A stretch of DNA of 64,000 nucleotides from Methylosinus sp. Ce-a6 (GTDB lineage Bacteria > Pseudomonadota > Alphaproteobacteria > Rhizobiales > Beijerinckiaceae): positions 1 through 64,000 of the forward strand of contig NZ_BGJX01000012.1 of the NCBI RefSeq assembly GCF_009811655.1, read 5' to 3'. Numbering within the stretch: the stretch's first letter is position 1; each line of letters begins with the position of its first letter. A program made the translations under genes and the position numbers. The notes beneath the pieces are model-generated. The model was not told the DNA's origin, ran no database searches, and saw only the letters and a program-made list of their open reading frames with translations. Shown here one piece after another: positions 1 through 8,428 of the stretch.

Positions 1-518
1 TCGACGATCTCCTGAAGGTCCTCCTTCGCCTCGTCGACGCCGGCGACGTCCTCGAACGTCACGCGGCCCTGCGTCTCGGTGAGAAGCTTCGCCTTGGACT
101 TGCCGAAGCCGAGCGCGCGGCCGCCGGCGCCCTGCATCTGGCGTGACAGGAAGATCCACACGCCGAGGAAGGCGATGAGCGGCAGGCCGTTGATGAGCAG
201 CGTCATCAGCCAGCTGTTGCCGTCGGCCGGCGGGCGGGCGCTGATGGCGACATTCTTCGCGGTCAGGCGCTGCACCAGCGACGGATCATTGGGCGCATAG
301 GTCGAGAACGGCCGATTGTCGGAGAAGTGCCCGGTGATCTCATTGCCGGCGATGGTCACGTCATGGACCCGGCCGGAATCGATCTGCGTGAGCAATTCGC
401 TGAAGCTGATATCGCGGATCGGAGTCCGCTGACCCGGCTGCTGGAACAGCATGACGAGCGCCACGACGAGCAGCCCGATGATCGCCCAGAGAGCGATGTT
501 CCTGAAGTTTGCGTTCAT
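1..518 (-). CDS. ftsH: FtsH ATP-dependent zinc metalloprotease, N-terminal part (runs off left edge)
   Basis: Membrane-anchored AAA protease that degrades misfolded membrane proteins and regulatory proteins; in this family RpoH is a classic substrate. Only the first 172 codons are in the window. Visible: a first membrane helix (about residues 7-24), a periplasmic stretch of about 80 residues, a second helix (about 105-125) ending in FLSRQMQG, then the start of the AAA module with VTFEDVAGVDEAKEDL. The Walker motifs and HEAGH zinc site lie beyond the edge. Start chosen at the ATG at 518, giving MNANFRNIALW, the usual start for alphaproteobacterial FtsH. Upstream lies tilS, the common tilS-ftsH order. 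Identification is firm; completeness cannot be judged. Confidence 0.95.
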   Translation of the reverse strand, partial: MNANFRNIALWAIIGLLVVALVMLFQQPGQRTPIRDISFSELLTQIDSGRVHDVTIAGNEITGHFSDNRPFSTYAPNDPSLVQRLTAKNVAISARPPADGNSWLMTLLINGLPLIAFLGVWIFLSRQMQGAGGRALGFGKSKAKLLTETQGRVTFEDVAGVDEAKEDLQEIV

Positions 519-663
519 GTCGAACCTTGCGAATGACGACTCCGATCCGGGCCATCCCGGAAAACAGAAGTCGTTTCCAGTAATCTAGGCGCGTCGGAAG
601 CGATTGCCAAGAGATCGCCTCGCGCTATGGCTTCGTCCTGTTCCGATGCGCGGATCGCTTTGG

Positions 664-707
664 TTTTGCGCGCGCGGGCCTCGGGTTTTGCGCGCGCGGG
701 CCTCGGG
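664..707. repeat. Perfect 22-bp tandem duplication in the tilS-ftsH gap
   Basis: Two exact adjacent copies of a 22-bp unit (664-685 and 686-707), each beginning TTTTGCGCGCGCGGGCC. They lie in the 234-bp gap between tilS and ftsH, about 150 bp upstream of the ftsH start. No function is apparent. Tandem units of this size can change copy number by slippage and so alter promoter spacing, but that is inference. Confidence 0.85.
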
Positions 708-752
708 CGCCGTTCGTCATACGATCGAAGCGTCGTGGCTTTTTTGCGGCTG

Positions 753-1766
753 TCATCCTTCCGGCTCGCGCGCGGCGCCGCGGCGGCGCGGCGGCTCGGG
801 CGCGATGACGACGGCGCCGCCCCGGAAAAGGATCGTCGCTCCGCCGAGCGTTGTTTTGAAGCGCGCTTCCGTCGCGAGCGCTTCCGCGAGCGCGTCCCCG
901 GCGCGCTCCAGACGCTCGAGCCGCGGCTCGCCGCCGCCGATGCGCGCGACCTCCGTGGCGAGAAGTCGCAGCAGCAGCTCGCGCGGCAGCGCGCGCAAAG
1001 ACGCGGAGGCGGCGCGAAAGCTGCGCGCGCCGCGCTCCGCCGGCAGCGCCGCCGCGGCCTTTTCCGCGCTCCAGGCGAGCGCCTCCTCGGCGCGGGCGGC
1101 GCGGGCGGAGAGGCGCAGCAACGCCTGCGCATCGAGGCCCTGCGCCGCGAGCGTCGCGGCGAGCCGGCGCAGCCGCGCCCGGGCATAGGCCGGGTTCTCA
1201 TTGGAGGGATCACGGAAATAGGGGTGGCCGGCCTCGGCGCAGACATGTTCGAGCGCCGCCTTGCGGAAGCCGAGCAGCGGCCGCAGCAGAGCGAGGCCGT
1301 CGATGCGGGACTCCGCGGCCATCGCCGCGAGACCAGCGACGCCGCTGCCGCGCGTCAGCCGGAAGAGAACGGTCTCCGCCTGGTCGTCGGCGTGATGCGC
1401 GGTGACGATCGCGCTCGCGCCGATCCCGCGCGCGAAGGCGCAGAGCAGACGATAGCGCGCCTCCCGCGCCCGCTCCTGTATGCGGGTCTGCGGCTTTTCG
1501 CCCTCCCATCGCAGAATATGATGCGCAAAGCCTAATGCGCGCGCCCATTCGCCGACTTGCTCCGCCTCCAGCGCGGATTCCGGGCGAAGCCCGTGGTCCA
1601 CGGTGGCGATCTCGATGCGTTTTTTCGCCCGCAGCGGCCAGCGCGCGGCGAGCAGCGCCAAAGCGACGGAGTCCGGCCCGCCCGAGACCGCGAGCAGCAG
1701 CGCCTCATGGGCGGCGAGCGGCGCGAGCGCGCGGGAGGGGTCGGGCAGGGGCGGCTCAGCGGGCAT
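753..1766 (-). CDS. tilS: tRNA(Ile)-lysidine synthase
   Basis: Cytoplasmic ATP-dependent enzyme that joins lysine to C34 of tRNA-Ile(CAU), converting its specificity from Met to Ile. At 337 residues it has the usual size for alphaproteobacterial TilS. The PP-loop signature LAVSGGPDSVALALL is near residues 25-39. The family motif HHADDQAETVLFRLTRGSG follows near 120-140. The C-terminal part is Ala/Arg-rich and weakly conserved, as is common. The gene lies between cpoB and ftsH on the same strand, the arrangement found at the distal end of many alphaproteobacterial tol-pal loci. The start is 21 bp from the cpoB stop, so the two are probably co-transcribed. Confidence 0.94.
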   Translation of the reverse strand: MPAEPPLPDPSRALAPLAAHEALLLAVSGGPDSVALALLAARWPLRAKKRIEIATVDHGLRPESALEAEQVGEWARALGFAHHILRWEGEKPQTRIQERAREARYRLLCAFARGIGASAIVTAHHADDQAETVLFRLTRGSGVAGLAAMAAESRIDGLALLRPLLGFRKAALEHVCAEAGHPYFRDPSNENPAYARARLRRLAATLAAQGLDAQALLRLSARAARAEEALAWSAEKAAAALPAERGARSFRAASASLRALPRELLLRLLATEVARIGGGEPRLERLERAGDALAEALATEARFKTTLGGATILFRGGAVVIAPEPPRRRGAAREPEG

Positions 1767-1787
1767 GAGCGCCCATATGAGCGCCCG

Positions 1788-2858
1788 TCAGCATCGGACC
1801 TTCTTGCTCTCTTGCTGGGCGATCTCCTTCACCCGCGCCGGCGCCCCCGGATATTTCACCGGCAGCTCGCCGAAGGAGGCGCAGGCCTGCTCATTTGCGC
1901 CGATCTCATGCAGCGATTGGCCGAGCCTCAGCATGGCCTCGGGCCCCTGGGGCGCGCTCGGATGCTTGGCCGTGATCTCGAGATATTTCTCCGCCGCCTC
2001 GCGATAGCGCTTACGCAGAAAGTAGCTCTCGCCGAGGTTGAAGATCGCCTGCGGCGCCAGCCGGCTCTTCGGGTTGCGTGTGAGAAAGCCGGCGAAACCC
2101 GTTTCGGCGGCTTCATATTCGCCTTGACGCAATTTGGCGACGGCGAGGTCGAACTCGTCCTTCGGCGTCTGTGGCGGCGTGGCGGCGGGCGAGAGCGCGG
2201 CGGAGGGGCCGGGCGCAGGCTCGGCGGGCGGCGTCTCGCCGAGGCGTCCATGGGTCAGATCGAGCGGGGCGCCGGGCGAGCGCAGATCGGCGGCGCCGGC
2301 CGTCGCTCCGGCGGCGCCGGCGGCCGGCAGAGGCGCGCTCGGCGGCGTCGCGCCGAGAGGGCGGGGCGCGCCCGGCGCGTTCGGATTGGCGCCGGGATCG
2401 AAGGCGTCGCCGCGCCGCAGCCCGCCCGGAGAAATGGCCGCTGGACCGGGCAGGGGCGGCGCCTCGGGCGCGACACGCGGAGCCTGTTGCTGTTGAGCGG
2501 CGAGCGGGGGGAGAGCGGCGCTCTCCTGAGCGCGGCGCAGCTGATCCTCGAGCCGTCGCATGTTGTGCTGCAGCTCCTCGACGAGCCCGTTGAGAAGGCG
2601 GATCTGGTTCTCGAGCCGGTCGATGCGCACGCTCGCCGCGCTCGCCTCGCGCGCCGCCGCATCCTCCTCGGGGACGCGCTGGCCGAAGAGCTGCGTCACA
2701 TCGAGCCGGCGGCCGATATTCTGGCCGATGTTCTGAATTCCCTGCCCGATCCTGTCGAGCCGCAGGCCTTCGGTGGATTCGGCGGCGAAGGCCGAGCCGG
2801 CGATCATGACGACGCCCAAAAGGGCGCCGGCGAAAATGGGGCGTGACGAAAGGATCAT
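1788..2858 (-). CDS. cpoB: Tol-Pal system periplasmic TPR protein CpoB (YbgF)
   Basis: Periplasmic coordinator of cell-wall synthesis and outer-membrane constriction that works with the Tol-Pal machine. The 356-residue protein has a signal peptide (MILSSRPIFAGALLGVVMI, cleavage near AFA-AES). A coiled-coil oligomerisation segment follows at about residues 75-115 (RIDRLENQIRLLNGLVEELQ), then an Ala/Pro-rich linker. The C-terminal half carries TPR repeats, with typical phrases such as AIFNLGESYFLRKRYREAAE. It heads a cpoB-tilS-ftsH block. No pal gene precedes it; the neighbour upstream is a divergent nuclease-like gene, whereas tolQRAB lies 42 kb away in this window. Confidence 0.92.
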   Translation of the reverse strand: MILSSRPIFAGALLGVVMIAGSAFAAESTEGLRLDRIGQGIQNIGQNIGRRLDVTQLFGQRVPEEDAAAREASAASVRIDRLENQIRLLNGLVEELQHNMRRLEDQLRRAQESAALPPLAAQQQQAPRVAPEAPPLPGPAAISPGGLRRGDAFDPGANPNAPGAPRPLGATPPSAPLPAAGAAGATAGAADLRSPGAPLDLTHGRLGETPPAEPAPGPSAALSPAATPPQTPKDEFDLAVAKLRQGEYEAAETGFAGFLTRNPKSRLAPQAIFNLGESYFLRKRYREAAEKYLEITAKHPSAPQGPEAMLRLGQSLHEIGANEQACASFGELPVKYPGAPARVKEIAQQESKKVRC

Positions 2859-3020
2859 GTCGGAATCGTCTGTAAGATCGGTGCGGGACGAGGGGTAGCA
2901 TAAGCCGCCTTTCGGCCAAAGTTTGACGAAGCCGCGGCGGGAGCTCCGCTGTTGTGGCGAGGCCGGGGTTTCACCGCTACTCTCCGCACGGGTGTTTCCT
3001 CAAGTCTTCGTCGCTCGCGC

Positions 3021-3851
3021 ATGCGGTTGGGTTCCGTTTTCGTCCTTTCGGCGCTGCTCGCGGGCGGCGCATTCTGCATTCGCCTCGCGACGGCGCAGGA
3101 GACGGCGAGCCCTTGCGCGCTCGAAACCGCCGTCCCGGTCGAGATCGCGGCGGTCTCGCAAGAGCTCGATCTTACGACCATGGACGGCCGAGGTCTCGCG
3201 CTCGCCGGGGTCGAATTCCCTTCGGGCGCGGCGGCCAGCGAGACTGTGCGGCGATTTCTCGCCGAGCGCGTCGGCGCGGGCCGGCTCGTCTTTCTGGCGG
3301 CGGTCGCGACGGCGCCGGATCGCTGGGGGCGCATCCCTTCGGGCGTCTTCGTCGAAGGGCGGGGGAGCGAGGCGCCGCTCGTCTCGCTCGCAGAAGAGCT
3401 GATCGCCGCCGGACTCGCGCGCTTTCGCCCCGATCCGGCCGCATTCGCCTGTCGCAATGGGCTGCTCGCGGCGGAAGCGCAGGCGCGCGGACGAAAGCTT
3501 GGACTTTGGGCGTCGGGCGAGTATCACATCGTCGACGCCGGTCGGCCCGAAGCGCTCTTTGGACAGAAGGGCATGGTTCTCGCGGAGGGCGTCGTCGGCG
3601 CGATCGGCGAGGCCGGGGGCTCCCTCTATCTGAACTTCGGGCCGCGCCGTTGGACGGATTTCGCTGTCGTGATCTGGAAACGCAATCTCGAGACATTCGC
3701 GCGCGCCGGAACGCCGCCGCGACTGCTCACGGGGCGGCGAGTGCGCGTGCGAGGATTGATTGACACAGTTTCAGGACCGCGCATGGAACTCGTCTCGCCG
3801 GCGCAGATCGAGCTCGTCGACGAACCGCTCGGCGAGCCGCGCCGGCCGTGA
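3021..3851 (+). CDS. Exported thermonuclease-like (SNase-fold) protein
   Basis: The 276-residue product starts at the ATG at 3021, giving MRLGSVFVLSALLAGGAFC, a clear signal peptide; the upstream in-frame ATG at 2952 would bury it. The middle (about residues 45-160) has features of the staphylococcal-nuclease fold: a VEFPSGAAASETVRRFLAERV segment in place of the usual metal-binding start, then WGRIPSGVF and a helix ending AQARGRKLGLW. The last 100 residues resemble an OB-fold appendage seen in alphaproteobacterial SNase-like proteins. I cannot see all the catalytic Arg/Glu residues, so enzymatic activity is uncertain. The 3' end overlaps the following protease gene by about 90 bp. Confidence 0.7.
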   Translation: MRLGSVFVLSALLAGGAFCIRLATAQETASPCALETAVPVEIAAVSQELDLTTMDGRGLALAGVEFPSGAAASETVRRFLAERVGAGRLVFLAAVATAPDRWGRIPSGVFVEGRGSEAPLVSLAEELIAAGLARFRPDPAAFACRNGLLAAEAQARGRKLGLWASGEYHIVDAGRPEALFGQKGMVLAEGVVGAIGEAGGSLYLNFGPRRWTDFAVVIWKRNLETFARAGTPPRLLTGRRVRVRGLIDTVSGPRMELVSPAQIELVDEPLGEPRRP

Positions 3852-5331
3852 GGCGCGGCGGAGCGGCGCGCTGCTCGCCGCGCTCGCGGTCCTCCTCGCT
3901 TTCGCCCTCGCCGGTTGCGCCCAGCTCGAGCGCCAGGGCGAGATGCTCAACGCCGGCGCCGCGCCGCATGGCCGACTGCCGACCACGGTTCCGCGGACGC
4001 TCGGCGGCGAGCAGCCGTCCTCGTCCGAGCACAAGGAGCTCGTCGCGCAATTCGGCGGCGAGTATCGTTTCCCCTCCGCGGAGCGATATCTCGACGAGAT
4101 TCTGGTCAAGCTCGCGCAGGCGAGCGACACGCCGGGGCAGGCCGCCTATAAGGTGACGATCCTCAACACGCCGGTCGTCAACGCTTTCGCGCTGCCGAGC
4201 GGCAATCTCTACATCACGCGCGGCCTTCTCGCGCTCGCCGGCGACGCCTCGGAGGCGGCCGCGGTGATGGCGCATGAGATCTCCCATGTGACGGCGCGGC
4301 ACAGCGCCCTGCGCGCCGAGCGCGAGCGCGAGGCGGAGGTCATCAGCCAGGCCGCCGCGGTCATTCAGAGCAAGCAGAAGGGCGACGACGTTCGCGCCTC
4401 GCAGCGTCTCTCCTTCGCGAGCTTCTCGCGCCAGCAGGAGCTGGAGGCGGATGCGATCGGCGTGCGCGTGGTGGCGCGCGCAGGATTCGATCCCTACGGC
4501 GCGTCGCGGTTTCTGGCCGCGCTCGGCAGATCGGCGGAACTGCGCGCCGTTCTCTACGGCAAGAAGAAATCGTCCGATCTCGACATATTGGCGACCCATC
4601 CCTCGACGCCCGATCGCGTCGCCAAGGCGGTGGCGGCGGCGCGGCAGATCAGCGCGCCGGGCGTCGGGACGCGCGACCGCGAGGGCTATCTCGCCGCGAT
4701 CAACGGCCTCGCCTATGGCGACGATCCCAATGACGGCTTCGTGCGCGGCCGCAAATTCACCCATCCGCGGCTGCGCTTCACCTTCGTCGCGCCGGACGGC
4801 TTTCTGCTCGAGAATTCCAGCGAGGCCGTTTTCGGCGTGAAGGAGGGCGACGACGAGGCGTTGCGGCTCGACCGCGTGCGCGCGCCGACCGGCAAGACGC
4901 TCGAAGCCTATGTCGAATCAGGCTGGGTCGACGGACTGCTGCGCTCGTCGACGAGACGCATCGACGTCAATGGATTGCCCGCCGTCGTCGCCAGCGCGCG
5001 CGCCGGCGAATGGAACTTCAAGCTGGCCGTCATCCAGATCGACGACGAGCTCTACCGTCTCATCTATGCGGTGCGCGCGCTCGACGAGGCGACCGAGCGA
5101 CGATTTGCCGCCTCCGTGGCGACATTCCGTCGCTTGCGCTGGGAAGAGACGCTCGACGTGCGTCCGCTGCGCCTCTCCGTCGTGACCGCAGGCGCGGAGG
5201 ACACGGTGGAAACTATGGCGCAGCGCATGGTCGTTCCCAATCGCCCGCTCGAATACTTCCAATTGCTGAACGGGCTCGAGCAGGGAAGCCGCCTCACGCC
5301 CGGCGAGAGATACAAGCTCGTCGTCGAGTGA
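3760..5331 (+). CDS. M48-family zinc metalloprotease lipoprotein (BepA/YfgC-like)
   Basis: Probable periplasmic, membrane-tethered protease of outer-membrane quality control. A hydrophobic segment ends in a lipobox, AFALAGC near residue 52, followed by the M48 domain with the zinc motif in MAHEISHVTARH (about 168-179) and the third-ligand region QQELEADAIGVRVVARAG. The C-terminal 170 residues form the extension typical of alphaproteobacterial homologues and end in a LysM-like stretch (PNRPLEYFQLLNGL). No ATG or GTG lies in frame before the lipobox. The TTG at 3760 is the best available start but gives a long Ser/Arg-rich leader, so a later CTG start near the helix is possible. Length 523 residues from TTG. 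Confidence 0.85.
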   Translation: MTQFQDRAWNSSRRRRSSSSTNRSASRAGREARRSGALLAALAVLLAFALAGCAQLERQGEMLNAGAAPHGRLPTTVPRTLGGEQPSSSEHKELVAQFGGEYRFPSAERYLDEILVKLAQASDTPGQAAYKVTILNTPVVNAFALPSGNLYITRGLLALAGDASEAAAVMAHEISHVTARHSALRAEREREAEVISQAAAVIQSKQKGDDVRASQRLSFASFSRQQELEADAIGVRVVARAGFDPYGASRFLAALGRSAELRAVLYGKKKSSDLDILATHPSTPDRVAKAVAAARQISAPGVGTRDREGYLAAINGLAYGDDPNDGFVRGRKFTHPRLRFTFVAPDGFLLENSSEAVFGVKEGDDEALRLDRVRAPTGKTLEAYVESGWVDGLLRSSTRRIDVNGLPAVVASARAGEWNFKLAVIQIDDELYRLIYAVRALDEATERRFAASVATFRRLRWEETLDVRPLRLSVVTAGAEDTVETMAQRMVVPNRPLEYFQLLNGLEQGSRLTPGERYKLVVE

Positions 5332-5410
5332 GAAACGCTCGCGGCGATGGAACCGTCGCGCTCCGAGAATGTTGTAAGCCTTAGAATTCCCGGGGGGCGG
5401 ACGGGCAGGC

Positions 5411-5440
5411 GCCGGTTGCGCCGAGGCCGGTTGCGCCGAG
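5411..5440. repeat. Perfect 15-bp tandem duplication upstream of rpoH
   Basis: Two exact adjacent copies of GCCGGTTGCGCCGAG (5411-5425 and 5426-5440) in the 218-bp gap before rpoH, about 110 bp ahead of its start codon. They could lie in the promoter or leader. Nothing else in the gap is recognisable. Confidence 0.8.
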
Positions 5441-5549
5441 GCTTGGGGATTCTCGTCAATCGAGGCATTGTCGTAGCGCCATTCGTCGATCGATCTTTTT
5501 CGATCGAAGCCTTTCGCGCGCTCGGCAGCAGCCACCCCGGAGAGCGAGA

Positions 5550-6416
5550 ATGGCTTATTTGCCCGGAGTCGGACGCGAACTCGTGAAAGCGGCGATGGAT
5601 GCGCCGTTTCTCGAGCGCGAAGAAGAAAAACGTCTGGCGATCGCGTGGAAGGACAATCGAGACGGAGAGGCGTTGAACAAGCTCGCCTCCGCGCATATGC
5701 GGCTGGTGATCGCGCTCGCGGTGCGTTTTCGCCATTACGGCCTTCCCGTGGCCGATCTCGTGCAAGAGGGGCATGTCGGCCTGTTGGAGGCCGCGGCGCG
5801 TTTCGCTCCGGAGCGCGACGTGCGCTTCTCCACCTATGCGACCTGGTGGATCCGCGCTTCGATCCAGGATTACGTGCTGCGCAATTGGTCGATCGTGCGC
5901 GGCGGCACCAGCTCCTCGCAAAAGGCGCTGTTCTTCAATCTTCGCCGGCTGCGCGCCAAGCTCGCGCATGCGCCGCAGTCGGAGTCGGGCGACGCTTTCC
6001 AGGCGATCGCCGGCGCCATCGGCGTCTCGCGCGCCGATGTCGAGCTGATGAATTCGCGCCTCGCCGGTTCGGACGTCTCGCTCAACAGCCAATTGGTCGA
6101 GGACGATTCCTCGACCTCGGCCGAGCGCATGGATTTTCTCGTCGACGATCGGCCGCTGCCCGACGAAATCGTCGAGGACAGAGTCGATTCCGATCGTCGC
6201 GCGCGCTGGCTCGCCGATGCGCTGAAGCTGCTCTCCGAGCGCGAGCTGCGCATCGTGCAGGAGCGGCGTCTCAGCGAGAGTCTCGTCACGCTGGAATCGC
6301 TCGGCGATCGTCTCGGCATCTCGAAGGAGCGCGTGCGGCAGATCGAAAACCGCGCGCTCTGCAAGCTGCGCAAGGCGCTGACCAAGGCGCAGGAGGCGCC
6401 GACTCCGGCCGAGTGA
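5550..6416 (+). CDS. rpoH: RNA polymerase sigma-32 factor (heat-shock type)
   Basis: Sigma-70 family subunit that directs RNA polymerase to stress promoters. The 288-residue protein shows region 2 (LVIALAVRFRHYGLPVADLVQEG and FSTYATWWIRASIQDYVLRNW) and the RpoH box as SQKALFFNLRRLRAKL around residues 127-142. Region 4 has the helix-turn-helix LESLGDRLGISKERVRQIE. The start at 5550 is preceded by GGAGAGCGAGA. Alphaproteobacteria often carry two RpoH paralogues; the short N-terminus (MAYLPGVGRELVKAAMDAPF) would fit an RpoH2-like member, but I cannot assign it without comparison. Unlinked neighbours; transcription ends toward a repeat cluster and a shared terminator. Confidence 0.93.
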   Translation: MAYLPGVGRELVKAAMDAPFLEREEEKRLAIAWKDNRDGEALNKLASAHMRLVIALAVRFRHYGLPVADLVQEGHVGLLEAAARFAPERDVRFSTYATWWIRASIQDYVLRNWSIVRGGTSSSQKALFFNLRRLRAKLAHAPQSESGDAFQAIAGAIGVSRADVELMNSRLAGSDVSLNSQLVEDDSSTSAERMDFLVDDRPLPDEIVEDRVDSDRRARWLADALKLLSERELRIVQERRLSESLVTLESLGDRLGISKERVRQIENRALCKLRKALTKAQEAPTPAE

Positions 6417-6590
6417 CACAGTTTCCGCATGAATGCTTCGCATTCCGCAAGGTCGTCTTTGCGAGGAGCGGAGCGACGAAGCAATCCAGAGCCGTCCCAC
6501 GGCTCTGGATTGCTTCGCTTCGCTCGCAATGACGGCCGTGGCGGTCATCGCTTCTAGTGAAGCAATCATACGGAAACGGTATGGCACGGT
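6412..6590. repeat. Composite repeat: two inverted copies of a ~35-bp element flanking a palindrome
   Basis: The core sequence GAAGCATTCATGCGGAAAC is found on the minus strand at about 6412-6449, overlapping the rpoH stop codon. It recurs in degenerate form on the plus strand at about 6555-6590. The 70-bp palindrome at 6461-6530 lies between them. A third relative of the element occurs at 11758-11801. Dispersed palindromic repeats of this sort are common in Hyphomicrobiales genomes; origin and function here are unknown. Confidence 0.65.
6461..6530. repeat. Long imperfect palindrome
   Basis: Arms of about 33 bp: the left arm runs from GCGAGGAGCGGAGCGACGAA into CAATCCAGAGCCGT. The right arm mirrors it (ACGGCTCTGGATTG then CTTCGCTTCGCTCGC) around a CC centre at 6495-6497. 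As RNA it would form a long hairpin. It lies between the converging genes rpoH and carD and looks like a member of a dispersed extragenic palindrome family rather than a simple terminator, because no T run follows. Confidence 0.8.
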
Positions 6591-6670
6591 TCCGATGCGA
6601 GGACCCGGACCGCGAGCCTTCAGCTCGCTCTTATCGAGCGGGACAACGGATGGGAGCTAGCATGAAGGTC

Positions 6671-6702
6671 AAAAAACGCGGCCCACTGGGCCGCGTTTTT
6701 TC
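6671..6702. terminator. Bidirectional rho-independent terminator between rpoH and carD
   Basis: AAAAAACGCGGCCC-ACT-GGGCCGCGTTTTTT: a GC-rich stem of about 8 bp with a 3-nt loop, flanked by A6 on the left and T6 on the right, so it can act on both strands. It sits 23 bp beyond the carD stop and serves both converging genes. Confidence 0.93.
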
Positions 6703-6724
6703 TTCGATCCGACAGGGCTCTGGG

Positions 6725-8428
6725 TCAGGCGGCGCGTTCTTCGACGTCGTCGTCCTCTTCGCCTTCTTCGCTCACATCGTCGCCGGCGTCCGCGTCGCCC
6801 TTCGGACCGCCGCGGCGCGGGCCCTTCTGCAGGAAGGACTCGATCAGCTTGAGCGATTCCGAATCGATGAGCTTGCGCACGGCCGCGACCTCGCGCGCCA
6901 TGCGGTCGAGCGCCGCCTCATAGAGCTGGCGCTCCGAATAGGACTGCTCCGGCTGCGTGTCCGACCGATAGAGATCGCGCACCACCTCGGCGATGGTGAC
7001 GAGATCGCCGGAATTGATCTTCGCCTCGTATTCCTGGGCGCGCCGCGACCACATGGTGCGCTTCACGCGCGCGCGGCCGCTCAATGTGGCGAGCGCCTTG
7101 TCGACGACCTCGGCCTCGGCGAGCTTGCGCATTCCGACGGCGGCGACCTTGCTGGTCGGCACCTTCAGCGTCATCTTGTCCTTGATGAAGCTGACGACGA
7201 ACAGCTCGAGGCTGAAGCCGGCCACTTCCTGCGTCTCGATGGCGATGATCTGTCCGACGCCATGGGCCGGATAGACGATGAATTCGTTGGTCTTGAATCC
7301 GAGCTTCTGCGCCGATGTCTTCGCCTTCACGGCGGGCGTCGGCTTGGCGGGGGCCGCCGACGCGGTGCGCGCCGCGATCAGGGCCTTGGGCGAAAGGGCC
7401 GAGCTCGCCGCAGCGCTGGCGGGCGCGGGGGCGGGGGCTCTGGGCGCCGGCGAAGATTTGGCGTTGACCGCCTTTCCTTGTGTCGGTTTTGCCACTGGAA
7501 TGGTTTCGCTCGAAGCTGGAGGTGAAACGGACGCCGTCGCGCTCGGTTCGCTCGCGCCGCCCGCGGTCGGGGCGACAGTCGGAGACGAGGCGACGTCGGA
7601 GTGCTCTATATCGGTGTGGGTGGCGCTCTCGCGCAAGGGCGTTCTGATTCTCGTCTCCCCGGTTACGCCGGCCGTAACGGCGGTTGAAGTCTCATGTCCG
7701 GCTCCATGCGAGGCCTCCCGGCGGGCGGCCTCGACTCGCGCCTTTTCGACGGCGCCCGCCGGCGCCGAGGTCGTCACGACCGGCCCGGCGCTCTTTGCGA
7801 TCGGCTCGGCGATCGGCTGGGCGGCCGCCGACTCGATTCGCCGCTCCGTCGGCGCGCTGCGCTTCGCCGAGCTGGCGCTCGTCGGCGCCTTGGCGGCGGG
7901 CTTTGCGGCTGCGCTCTTGGCGGGCGCGGCGTTTCGCGCCGCCGCGGATTTCGACGCGCCGGAGCGGGCCGCGCTGGCCTTGGCCGCGGTCTTGGCGGCG
8001 GCGCGCGTCCTCGTGGCGGTCTTGGCCGCGGTCTTGGCGGCGGCGGTCTTGGCCGCGGCGGTCTTGGCGGAGGCGGTCTTGGCGATGGTCTTGGCGGAGC
8101 TCCTGGTCGAGGAGTTGGCCCCCGCCGCCCTGCTCGCGCTCGTCCGCACGGAGGATTTGGCGGCCGCCTTGCCCGCGGCGCCGCGCGTCGAGGCCGTTCG
8201 CCCGCCGCCGGACTTCGAGGCCCGGCCGGCCGTCGCGGTCTTCGCCGTGGCGGTCGCGGTCTTCGTCGCCGTCTTCGACGGCTTGGCGGCGGCGTTCGCG
8301 CTCGCGGCCTTTTTCGTCCGCGTCTCGGCGGAAGCCGTCTTGTCCCCCGCGCCCTTCGTCGCGCCGCGCCGCGTTGCGGCGGCGGACGCCTTGCGGTTCC
8401 TTGCGGTCTTCTTGCTGGACGAGGGCAT
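6725..8428 (-). CDS. carD: CarD-family RNA polymerase-binding regulator with long histone H1-like N-terminus
   Basis: CarD proteins bind the RNA polymerase beta subunit and stabilise open complexes, notably at rRNA promoters. The CarD module occupies about residues 375-540 (FIVYPAHGVGQIIAIETQEV, LKVPTSKVAAVGMRKL, VKRTMWSRRAQEYEAKINSG) and an acidic tail follows. The first ~370 residues are low-complexity Ala/Lys/Thr/Ser (for example AKTAAAKTAAAKTAAKTATR) grading into an Ala/Pro/Glu-rich linker. This resembles histone H1-like or AlgP-type DNA-binding tails, while ordinary CarD proteins are about 160-190 residues. The ATG at 8428 has a good ribosome site (GAAGGAG). A GTG at residue 367 could start a short form but lacks a visible ribosome site. 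Total 567 residues. Confidence 0.9.
   Translation of the reverse strand: MPSSSKKTARNRKASAAATRRGATKGAGDKTASAETRTKKAASANAAAKPSKTATKTATATAKTATAGRASKSGGGRTASTRGAAGKAAAKSSVRTSASRAAGANSSTRSSAKTIAKTASAKTAAAKTAAAKTAAKTATRTRAAAKTAAKASAARSGASKSAAARNAAPAKSAAAKPAAKAPTSASSAKRSAPTERRIESAAAQPIAEPIAKSAGPVVTTSAPAGAVEKARVEAARREASHGAGHETSTAVTAGVTGETRIRTPLRESATHTDIEHSDVASSPTVAPTAGGASEPSATASVSPPASSETIPVAKPTQGKAVNAKSSPAPRAPAPAPASAAASSALSPKALIAARTASAAPAKPTPAVKAKTSAQKLGFKTNEFIVYPAHGVGQIIAIETQEVAGFSLELFVVSFIKDKMTLKVPTSKVAAVGMRKLAEAEVVDKALATLSGRARVKRTMWSRRAQEYEAKINSGDLVTIAEVVRDLYRSDTQPEQSYSERQLYEAALDRMAREVAAVRKLIDSESLKLIESFLQKGPRRGGPKGDADAGDDVSEEGEEDDDVEERAA

Noticed and set aside
7300..8428. Considered whether the Ala/Lys-rich region before CarD is non-coding
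   Set aside because: The frame stays open for over 370 codons with a strong ribosome site at its start and continuous G/C third positions; kept as coding but flagged.
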